A stretch of 64,000 nucleotides of DNA from Pseudo-nitzschia pungens (taxonomy: Eukaryota; Bacillariophyta; Bacillariophyceae; Bacillariales; Bacillariaceae), in NCBI GenBank assembly GCA_037355855.1, contig CM074761.1, forward strand, positions 3,367,346 through 3,431,345, read 5' to 3'. Position numbers and translations under genes: made by a program. A model generated the notes under the pieces. It was given only the letters and a program-made list of their open reading frames with translations, searched no databases and was not told where the DNA came from. Positions 51,090 through 62,076 of the stretch are shown piece by piece. Numbering within the stretch: the stretch's first letter is position 1; each line of letters begins with the position of its first letter.

Positions 51090-54000
51090 TTAAAAGTCAC
51101 TATCGTCATCAGAGTCAGCCATGAAGGAATCGTCATCGTTAACAACATAAACTGCTGGCTTTGATCTAGTTCTGGCAGTACGACGAGCACGGGGAGCCGG
51201 TGCAGGGGGAACGTCGACGTCCATCTCAGAGTCGTTTCCACCATCACACACAAAATCATCTTCCTCGGAAGATTCATCTGCCTTACGTTGCTTTCTAGTT
51301 CTGGCTGGCGGTTTCTTTGGAGCAGCCTTCTTCGTCGCTTTGGCTCGTTTGGTGGGAGCTGCCTCCTTGGACGCATTCTTTGGGGATGGTCTCTTCGATC
51401 CAGTCAGAGAGGCTTCAGAAGATTCCGTAGACGAACTCTTGCTGAGTTTGAGTCGATCAAATAGACTTAGTTCTATATCGTCATCATCTGAATCGTCGAT
51501 TGAGATCGTCTTCGAGGGTTCTTCCAGAGCTGCCTTCGTTGCTTTGGGCGGAGCTTTTTTCGCCGCTGGTTTTCGGGCACGAGTTGTTGTTGCTTTCTTC
51601 CTCGTTGCCTTCGCCGCAGGAACAAATTCTATGTCATCGTCGGCTTCGTCTCCGCTATCCTCTTCATCTTTGTTTTTCTTCGCAACTCGCTTTCTGGGAG
51701 CGGCCTTCTTTTTCGACTTCGTAGCCTGTCTCTTGGCGGTTTTTGCCTGCGCCCTTACCTCATCTTCCTCCGCCTCTTTCATCTTTCGATCACGGTCGTC
51801 AAGTGCAACTTCAATGGCATCAAGGTCTCTCAGCCAGATTTCACTCGGTTCGGTAGCCTCCAATTCTTCCAACTCAGCAGTTCTTTCAGCGAGTTGCCTT
51901 CGAAGCTCTTCTACCTTTTCATACGTTAAATTCTATGGTACGAAAAAAATTAAGTAAGCATCAAGTTTCTGACGCGAGGGAGGAAAACTCAACTAAAATT
52001 CACACCCATTGTACTTACCCAGAGTTTCATTCCTAACAAGTATTCGTAACCCTTTGAAAGATCAGAAGTTGAGCTGGGTTCTTCGTTTTCATCGTCGGAG
52101 TCGTCATCGCTATTTGTGGTGTTCTTGTCAAAGAGGTCGTAACCTCGCGATTGAAGTTCTTGCAGCAATTCTACCTTCTTGCGATTGTTGACGACAAGAT
52201 CTCCATTACAGACTTCTTCGACAAATCTGGCCTTGTTCGAAAGCATGTTCTGTTCTTTGCGCAGGTTCTTGACCAACATTTCCTTCCGCTTGATGTAAAA
52301 TTCCATTCGCTTTTCGAAGAATGCGACCAAAATACCCTCGGGCTTGGCATGCCTTACGATCTTGCGGTCGGTGTCGAAAAGATTCATATTATTGGTTGTT
52401 GTGGAACCAATGAGCTTGAACTTAGCGTACAGCCCACCCTTTGGTAGCTTTTCCCATGCATCGATCTTTTCTCTCGAAGCAGTTATTGTGAAGCTCACAG
52501 TCGTGTCGGTATGGTTCTCAACAAAGTCCTGAATATCAGGTTCTGTTGATTTACCATCGGAAACTAACATCTTCTCGAGGAATGTTTTGCAGTTCTGGGT
52601 CCATGTTCCAATGGGCAACTCGGTAATGTTAAGGGTGGTTTCGTCCGTGCGCTCAATGATGCCCTTACAAGAGTACTTCCCACCATTTTCATGTGTGAAC
52701 TCTCCCTTGAATCCACTATAATATGGATGCATTTCTTCCAACGGTTCGTTCTTGATCATATTGCGAATGTTCTGGATGATCTGACGCGGGTTGTAGTTGG
52801 GGATTTTGGACATCCAGCCAGTTCCAATTCCATCCGATCCATTGACCAAAATCATAGGAATGACAGGCATGTAGTACTCCGGCTCAATCGACAATCCATC
52901 ATCTGACAAGTAATGGAGTAGCTCATCGTCATCTGGATGGAAGATAGTTCGAGTGATCTTTTCCAACATGGTGAAAATGTAACGGGGGGAAGCCGCATCT
53001 TTACCGCCCATACGACGAGTACCTGTAGGAACATGTATGAAAAATTGCGAGTGAGTACGTACCGACATAAAAACTACAACAACAAATTGACTCCTGTTTA
53101 GGAAAAATCTTACCAAATTGACCAGAGGGTGTCAAGAGATTAATATTATTGGAACCAACAAAAGATTGTGCCATGTTGATAATTGTTGTGTGAAGCGAAG
53201 CTTCACCGTGGTGGTAAGCTGAATTTTCGCCGATGTACCTAGAAATGAAAGCCGATAAATGAGAGAAAGTGGATAGAAAACGTCAACGGTGACAGCGCCA
53301 TATCTTTGCACAAAACTTACCCGGCCAGTTGAGCAACCTTAATTTCGTCCTTTAGCTTACGTTTGAAGCAAGAAAACAATACCTTTCGTTGTGACGGTTT
53401 AAAACCATCCATGATGTGGGGAATGGAGCGCGCACAATCAGCCTGAGAAAATAGGATATATTCCTGGTTGATAAACTGGGAATACTTCAACCCCTGACCT
53501 TGTGCCTCCGAATAATCGAGAAAAGTATTTTTTTCGAGTTTCTGTAGCCAATCCTTTCGATCGTCCGAGCGCTTCTTGTTGAAAACCATGTCAATGAGGC
53601 CAGCCCCATACGAGTTTGCTACGTCTGGAACCGGTTGTTGAGCAACCATTACAGTATCCTCGTTCTCGTCCTCGTCCTTGTCTTCTACCTTGACATCGAG
53701 AGAAAGCTTTTCGAAATCAATCTCGTGGAGGTCAAGGTTGCTGAAGTATTCCTTCGCATCAGCAGCAGTAGAAGTACCGAGACCCTTATAATACTTGATT
53801 TTCCATCCCTTTCCGTTATTTCCAGTTGCTTCCTTCCAATTCTCGTACTGTGGAAGCGTGAAAAATGTTTCAGATTTTTTGCCCTTTGTTACTTTTACGA
53901 TGGGAGTAATGAATTGCTGAAGAAAGCCGTCAACGTCCAACAACGAAGGCCCTATAAAAATAAGACGTTAGACGAAAAAGTCAGTCAATTGTCCGAAAGA

Positions 54001-56123
54001 ATAGGCAGATGGAAAGCCAAACTGACCGAATCGAAGTGAAAGCACTTACAGAAGTTGTGAATAAAGTTGATGATCAATCCTTTGATGTGGGATCCATCGT
54101 GATCCTGATCAGCCATGATCATTAGATGTCCATAGCGAAGTTCCTTGATGTTGTCTTCGGTGTAGACAGTACCATACTTGAGACCAAGGATTTCCACGAC
54201 GTTTTTGATTTCTTCGTTCTTCACAACTGCTGCATGAGTTGCATCGCGAACATTAAGAGGTTTTCCCTTCAATGGATAGACTCCGTAGTAATCACGTCCT
54301 ATGACCGACAGACCAGACATTGCCAAAGATTTGGCGGAATCTCCTTCTGTCAGAATCAGGGTACATTTTCGAGAATCTTTTGACCCAGCTTTATTAGCAT
54401 CATCGAGTTTATCGATACCGGTAAGTTTGATCTTTTTCTTCCCGTTGTTCTTTTTGAGCTCTCTGTTCTGCTTGAATTTAGCAAATGCAAGAATATTTTC
54501 TACAATATCACTCTTTGCTACCTGCTTAAGGAACTTTTCTGAAAGATCGCAATTGTTGTTGAAATCAGCTTTGCGATTAGTCAAACATTCTTTGGTCTGA
54601 CTCGAAAAGGTCGGATTGTTCACGAGACAGTTGACGAAGACACAGAGATGATTTTTTATTTGAGCATTGGTTATCTTGGTACCACCTTTGTTCTTCTTCT
54701 CGATGGCTGAGACAAGGGACTTTGCGATCTTGTCCGCAACATAGGTCACATGGCTACCGCCTTTATAAGTGCAGATAGAATTGACGAAAGAAATTTGCAT
54801 AAACTGCCCGTCTTGTGACGAGAGAGAAACTCCTACTTCCCACATGTCGTCGACCTTTTCGAAAGCGCATGGGGCATTGACGTTTTTGTAAATTTTGATG
54901 TAATCTTGGAAGGACTTGATAGGAAGCTACACAATTCCAGAGTGGCGATGAATAGGAGCGATTGAGATTAATGAAATGCAATTGACGGTTAACAGCAACT
55001 AGTCTCGAGGTTCGCTCACTTACCTTCTTGCCGTTGAGAGTCACTACCAACTTCTTTCCCTGACTGTTGGCCATAGACCCAGCAATATCATAAACACGCT
55101 TCGAGAGAAGACCCACAGTATCATTAGTGAGGGAAGTCATTCCGAATCTAGAAAGATCGGGCGAAAACGTAATCTTTGTGTAATCTCCCTTCTTTTTCTC
55201 TGCAGCCGTGCACTTCTTCACGAGTGGTTCCCCGGCGTTTCCCATGTTGTTCGTAAAGGTCTGGATGAATTTCACTCCTTGCGACGAATCCAAGCATTCG
55301 ACGATGAACTCAGTACTGAAAATATTGGCCAGCTTTGCTCCGTAGCCATTACGCCCTCCGGTCGTCTTTTTTTCATTGTCGTCAAAGTTCGAACCGGTAA
55401 GCAAATGTCCAAAGATCAGTGTTGGGACATAGCATTGTTCATCCTGGTGAAGTTCGACCGGAATTCCTTGTCCATTATTCTTGACGGAGATGGTATTGGT
55501 CTCTGCATCGATCGTTACATCAAGCTTGTCCATGTTTGAGTCACGTTGTTTGTTGTCAGCAGCGTTTACAATGACTAAGAACAGGAGAGAAGAAAACAGA
55601 AGAAAAAGAAAGAGGTATCAATGAGTTTCTCGAAACGCGAAACAACAATAAGAAAGAAGGTTAGCCTCTTCTTCATCGTCATCGTCTTCGTTCATCCTTC
55701 CTTAATCGTGAGAAAGCATATGTGCTTACTTTCGTCAAAGATCTTGTATAGACCAGGGGTGTAGGTGATTGTCTTCTCGACAATAGCGTCCTGGTCAGCA
55801 TCGTAGATAAACGCTCTGTCTTCGGTAGGCTTATCCGATCCAATGTAAGTGTCCGGACGTAGCAGAATGTGCTCGAGTTGGGTCTTCTTCTGGTATCGTT
55901 CTTCGATTGTTTTTGTCTTCTTGCCTCCCTTGGTAGATCCATCAAGTCTGATGTTATCGTCATTTTCGTTTCTCGTAGACAAGACGGGGTTTTTCTTGTT
56001 GGCTGCCTTGCTTTTAGAAGCGGACTTCTTAGCCGGCGCCATATTCTCGTCATCGACCATCATGAAACTTTCGTCGTCGTCGTCGTGCACTTCGTAGTCA
56101 ATTTCAAAATCTATGGATGTCAT
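51090..56123 (-). CDS. TOP2: DNA topoisomerase II
   Basis: Type IIA topoisomerase that passes one duplex through another; nuclear. Seven exons: 56123-55730, 55574-55024, 54926-54050, 53951-53321, 53238-53114, 53022-52019, 51932-51090. All six introns are GT-AG, 82-155 bp, and the joined frame is 1474 aa without breaks. The GHKL ATPase shows IVNAADNKQRD and GGRNGYGAKLANIFS. The TOPRIM domain shows LTEGDSAKSLA and DQDHDGSHIKGL. The breakage-reunion domain has YHHGEASL, QFGTRRMGG and ASPRYIF, whose Tyr (about residue 874) is the catalytic residue. An MPxW-type GMKLWNLTYEKVEEL segment closes the core. The C-terminus (about 1240-1474) is Lys/Ala/Ser-rich with acidic patches and an SDDDSDF end, a typical regulatory and nuclear-targeting tail. 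Confidence 0.96.
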
Positions 56124-57077
56124 GATGTTTCTCTTCTTCGTTTTTGTTTGATGCTTGGATTTTTTATGTTCGGTGCTTCTCGCTATTTCGCTCTTCGCTC
56201 GGTCCCTCGATGCTTCTTTTCTTTTCGTCTGATGATTACTCCCACTGACAATTGTGAGCAAAATTGTAGGCACGCGAGAAGGATCGTTGATGGATTTTTT
56301 CCAGTTTTCTCGCGTTTTCATGCGAAGGGGGTTTGGGATCTTTGTGGTGTAGTAAGTTTACTCGTAGTTGTACATCACATCTACCAACTTGTATCGTACT
56401 AGCGGGATTGGAATGAAGTTTTGGCCGTTACCGCATTGATTGATGCACGGAGTCGTTGCGTGGTCGTTGTCTTAGACCGCGCCATTGATTTTTGGACGAT
56501 GTCGTTACGATATTGACTAACGGTCACAACGACCTTACGAGCCGGTGGAGACAAGAAACGCTACAATAGTACCACATGTGGAAATTCAAATTTGAATGAC
56601 GACTTCGACTTTCAAACGGTCGAGTTCGTTTGTTTCTCTTTTTTTTTTTATTGAGAGATCGAGTTGATGATTCTTGGACTACGTACCGGTACAGCTCAAT
56701 AACATGCCATTCTCGTTCTGTAGTAGGAATGTGTCCTCAAATTCTTCTGATATCGTGAATCAGACACGTGAGCTTCTTGCAAAATTATAGGATTCATCTT
56801 GTGTTGATCTATGATCCAGATATAGAGCACCGTTGACTTCACAGCTTTTATGCAGACGGTCTAACCATTAATAGTATTTTCAAATTTTCAGGAAACGTTT
56901 TGTGTAGAATGCAATGATCTATTTTGATTTTCCATGTTTATTCAGCTTTCGTACGAAGGTTTTTAGCAGTCTGGATGGAAAATTTAATAAAGAGACAACT
57001 TGAACGAAGTTGAAGTTGTGCACATTTTCAATACCATGGGAAAGGAAACCAAACATGATAGAGAAGAAGGTGGTTAG
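56124..57077. other. spacer between TOP2 5' end and TMEM94-like 3' end
   Basis: No gene is recognised. AGTAAGTTTACTCG at about 56348 and TACCGGTACA at about 56685 are upstream of TOP2. The right part is AT-rich. Confidence 0.5.
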
Positions 57078-60000
57078 TTACTTCGGACTCCACATTCCAA
57101 GGCGTGTTTCAAATTGCAAGCGCCGTAGTTTCTCTGCTCGATCTAGAACTCTCTTTTCAGATATTTTCAAGTACTCATTCCACACCAGGCATGTAAAGGG
57201 CATAACGAAGTAGGCAAGAACAGAGTAATACCATGGGAGAAAGGAGAAGTATCCATGCCCTGTGCTTAGCAGTGTATAAATTGCAATGATGAAAAGAGCC
57301 ACGAGCACAGAAGCGGCCCAAAGATTATTCCTCCTCCATGGGGGTTCTTCCAAAATTGGAATAGTTCTATAGACAAATGTTGCAGAACTGAGAACGATCA
57401 GTAGAGCCAATTCAGCGAGGCTCAGAGAAACGGCGACATCACGTACAACTCCTGAATACTCGCCAAGTTCACCGCACCGTATCACAGAAGCCCAGTTTCC
57501 TGATTTAGGATTCGACATACACTTGAGTTCGATTATATCTGGTTCGTACTCGATCATAAGTTCACCAAATGCAATCAAATAAAGCAACTGCGGAAAGACT
57601 GCAGGGGGCAAAGCTTTCAGAAAAGACACCAGGGAAAATATTTTACCTTCCTTTTTTCCGAAGCTCACAGAAATGTCATTCTTGGGCGGAACTTGTTGCA
57701 TACATCGGTTGTCAGGGTCGCTCATGGAGAGAGGTATACCTACTAGAGGAAGAATTATGAGCAAATACAGCGCCGAACCAACCATAGGAACGTGCGGAAT
57801 CGTCGTTGCTACAGAACATACGGTCAAGGACACGTACAATGTGAACGATAGAAAACCACACAAGAAGAATATTGTAGCAGAAGTAGCTGCTGCCAAAGAA
57901 GCACGTCCTTGTGCAAGGATTGTTGGCATATGCTCCACTGAACTTATCCCTTCAAGCCTGAATGCACAGGAATGAGCTGAAATAGCAGAGGCAAAAATCA
58001 CTTCCGAAGGGAGAAGAGCATTGTATTTTAACTCTTTTGGAATCGCTTTCCCTAGGCATTCTCTGAGCACATCCACTCCAATAGCAAGGTCTGCAGTAGA
58101 GAAAATTTTTGTATTTCTTGGTAAATGCGATAGACCAACAGCGATCACTGTATCGTTGTATTCCTGGAAAATATCGATCTTTGAAACAAAATACCAGAAA
58201 GGGCCAAATGAGTTAATCGCAAAACCGTCATCACCGCCGAGTCGTTGTGTTGTACAGGATGGATCTCACCATTTCTGCTGTTGTTTCCTTCGTAGCATCA
58301 GTGAATAGACTGACCAACAGGGGCACGTTGTCCACGTCTTTCAAGTGATTACGCACACTATCGATGCCATGAGGAAGTTTTGCATTGACATCCCAATCTG
58401 CATAGTTTGAGACCATCCGATGTGGATCATCTTCACCTTGGTCGAGCGTTCGTAAAGAGATTGCACAATTCCAGGCTACATCGATTCCCATTTGTGATGC
58501 AATCTCTTTTTGCCGTCTCATATTTCGAGGCGAGAAATATACAAACCTGACACCAGCATCTTGCAACGTGCTCAATAATCCCTGAGTTTCAGATCGAGGA
58601 ATAACAATAGATCCAAGAATGCCGAGGAATATTTGGTTTTGTAACATTGTCCATTCCGAGGACGCGCCTTTATCCTTTTGCACAGGTAACAAAGCACCAC
58701 CCCGAGGATCGTTGTCCATCAAATAAAACTAACCGAAAAATGCAATTGCAAAGGTTTCAGTAACATTAAGAAAGAAACATACATCCTTGCAATAAAGTTA
58801 CCGAATAATGGCACACGTGTACGTACTGTTGATTCAGCTGTCTCTGCAAGACGAGACTCGAATGTATGGGGAATCGGCGCATAACTGAAGGCCTCGACAT
58901 CCAAGTCCGACAACTTCCAACTATCGCTTGTTTCTAAAATAGTTGATCTATCGTAGGATCCTAGAGGCAGTATGGTGGAATTTTCACCCTGCCAGGCTTC
59001 ATGACACATACGAGTCACTACCTTTGGGTCTCCCACCGTCAAAAGTTGATATGCACCAGAGCGACTATCCTGAACAATCACAGATGTGGAATCTGCACGG
59101 AGCAAACCCCACCACCTCGATTCTTCCGACCCTCTTTCGTGAGAATCTATTATGAACCTCTCTCTTAGGCTTGCTACATCCACAATGTGGAACCGTTGCT
59201 TTTCAGAAAAAGGAGTTGCATCTCCTCTGCTCGCAGAGCCATCTGTTTTTGTTGAAAAACCTATGCATCGCGCAAGAGATCGTAGCTGCATGCTGTTTCG
59301 TTCTCGGCACACGAGACGCGCGAGTGCCGTTTTGCATGCTTGTAAATCATGACCCTTAGCACTCGCGACTGACGTATCCGCAATGGCTTTGATCGGCTGT
59401 TTATTCTTCTCATCTACAAGAAGGCACGCCAAACCAATGCATTTGAGGGAAGGGAGATGCTGCCACCACCCGGGATCTTCAAACTGTACCTCGTGTTCAA
59501 CAAGTTCCGAATCCGAGTCATCCTCTTCTGCCTCCTTTGCCCGCTGTGCACTGGCACGAAACGTTTTTCGAAGCAAGCGCCTCCGTCTCTTTTTACTAGG
59601 AGGGACACGGTGATGATCCCTCATCAATCCATCGTCGGAATCCGAGTCTGAATCGTAATTTATTTCAGCGTCAAACGATTTTTGCCTGTTTCGTCGGTGT
59701 TCCACAGAAGACGAGTCTCCACCATCACTCTCGTCTTCACTTTCGTCTTCGTAGGTGGGGCACAAGTCAAGGAGCTTCAACCCCTTTCCCGAAGGAATTA
59801 GTAACTGCTGAGGTATAGCTTGTGGTTCGCATACTAACTCGTCGTCAACTAATGTAAATGCCGTTGCTACTCCCAGCTTTCCCAACAAGTTTAGTGATGC
59901 TGGTGGCACCCAAACCATGGATGAACTTGTATTGCCCTTTTTGTTTCCACCAAATGTGCTTTGGAAAACGCGTTGGAGTTTATCGCCAACATATTGAAGA

Positions 60001-61262
60001 GATAGTCGATTGGACAACGTTGCCAGAAAGTAACGAAAGATGAGAATGTCAACGTTGATGCTACCACTCGCGACGCCCGAAGAATCGTCCATTCTTGTGC
60101 GACTGGCAACAGGATGGTAGGATGCCAAAATCCTCGCCGTTCCCAACGCTTCGATCAATATCAACCATCCGGGGCCGACTGCCGGAAATATCCCGATAGC
60201 GGCAAGAAACGGCGTTGGCAACAAATAGGGGAGATTGGACGAGAATTGTCGATGCCGTGCCAAAAGAATGATTGTCGTCGAAACAAACACGACTATCGCT
60301 GCTAACGAGAGGGAACCCCGCACCATGTCGAGCTGTCTGAAAAATTGGGGCTTTTTTGACTCGTGCTGCGGTTCTCGAAGAAACGATTCCAGGGGAGTTT
60401 CGAGTACTTCAAAGATGCGCACATCGTTGCACAGTCTCAGCAATCCATCGGAATCGTGTACCGGCAGAGTTGTTCGGCCCTTGCCGATTTTCCCGACGAG
60501 ACAAGTCAGGCTTTCGCCGGAGGAATCATCCAGTGTGATCTCTTGTCCCACTCGAAAGACCGTCATGGATTTTTTCCCTTCCAAGACCCGACAGTCGGCA
60601 GGGGCGCTATCACCGACCTGTAGCGCAATGCGATCTCCTCTCACCAGGAGCAATGTAGGGACCCGAGTCCAAGATCCCTCGCACGTGTTCTGAGTCGCAC
60701 AATCATCATTCAAACGATACACCGGATAGATATCGGTCAGGGACGTTCCAACCAAGTCAATGTTATTCTGGTTGGTGTCCATTGTTGTCGCTTTTTGTGC
60801 CGTGCATCTACCTTCTTGCTCCCTGAGTTCCTTGAGAAATCTGGAAATCATTCTTCGTTTCAAACTATCCGTTCCATGAGAGGCCGAGCGTCGATACCTG
60901 GCGATGAGCCATATATTAAACATGCATGCTAAGAATAAGAGGACTGCGCCGGCGAGTTGGGACGGAGCAAATCTGGTTCTGTGGTAACTAATTTCGTCGT
61001 CGCTGCTCATGACGGAAGTGCATGTCAACGAGGCGATGACCAGAAGTGATACCGACATACCAATGGCACCAATAACGACATCCAAGTCCTTCTTGTACCA
61101 TACTGAAACGAAGAAGGGAGCCGATTCTCTATCATTGATATTCGTTTCAGACGGACGGACTGTGTTGATGGACGTCTCGAGATAGTCTTGAAGGCTCTGT
61201 TCGAGGCTCGTCCGTGCCTGCCTCCAGGATAAAGGCGACGAAGTAAGGTTACTGCTCGACAT
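57078..61262 (-). CDS. TMEM94/ERMA-like divergent P-type ATPase
   Basis: Homologue of animal TMEM94, reported as an ER Mg2+ P-type ATPase (ERMA). Exons are 61262-58827, 58728-58270 and 58178-57078 (introns GTACGT...TAG and GTGAGA...AAG), 1331 aa. Splice choices were fixed by family similarity: intron 2 joins AEM to IDIFQEY, matching human CEM-IKIMQEY. Features are two N-terminal helices (about 60-120), an actuator-like region (RGDRIALQVGDSAPADCRVL), a helix pair near 320-385, a long acidic Ser/Asp insertion, then the strongly matching AKLPHGIDSVRNHLKDVDNVP and LLVSLFTDATKET. Six or so C-terminal helices follow, and the signature end KLRRLQFETRLGM. At the phosphorylation site it has TLVDDELV in place of DKTGT, so the catalytic Asp context is degenerate, as in TMEM94 itself. 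Confidence 0.9.
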
Positions 61263-62076
61263 ACTATTCCTTCTCTTTCTCGAAACTAGCGTCTATGGGG
61301 TTCCGGCGCACAATATGAATGTTCGTATCTTGACTTTCACCAACAAAACAGAATTGAATCGTCCATCGTCCATCGTCCATCGTTTCTGTTTTAGCAGTCG
61401 ATTGTCCATCCCTCGAGATGAAAGAAACGAAAACAATACAAGTGAAAGTGGTAAGGTACGTTGTACGGTATGGATAGTGGATACATACCGGTACGAAATA
61501 GAAGTAAGGTTAGTAGCACATCATAGAAGTGACATCCAGAAGAACTCGGATCTTTTCCGTTTTCTCCAGTTGGGAGTTCCCCTGAATTCATCCCTCTTTG
61601 AACACGAGGTATCCCAAAGTGTGAAACGATTGCTTTTGATGATTTTGATTGCTTTTGATTGCTTTTGACTGACAATAAAATAAAAAAAAATACTTCGTAC
61701 TTCGTAAGTTAATTACGTGTAAGGTTTACTTCGTACAAAGTTCGAAGTAAGGTTGATGCGTAATCATTCGCGCCAAAAGTTAGAACCGAGTTTCTCAATC
61801 CTGAATTCTTCGCGCCAAAAGTGTTGATCGCAGGTAACCTTATTTTGTCTGTGAATAGTTCAAGTACAGATTGTACATGGATTCCTACGTATTGGTAATT
61901 GAGACGTTTGTGCCAGTACAAATGCGAGTATCTGTTTGTGGCCCTCGTTCTCACCAGCACAACAAACCTACCGTTCTATCTCGTTTCGTTCCGTCGTCAA
62001 AAAATACAAAACTGTGACGCCACCAACGACATCGGCGGCGACAACAAGCACAGATCGAGCAATAGCCAGAGCCACG
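61263..62076. promoter_or_regulatory. divergent spacer TMEM94-like / Kelch
   Basis: No gene is recognised. TAAGGTT/AACCTTA words occur at about 61505, 61720, 61749 and 61834, plus one inside the first codons of the TMEM94-like gene (about 61247). Confidence 0.55.

Noticed and set aside
58231..58735. Alternative splice choices in the TMEM94-like gene (donor GTACAA or GTAACT, acceptor CAG before GAATAC)
   Set aside because: They break the frame or delete residues that match human TMEM94; the chosen sites keep frame and restore IDIFQEY.
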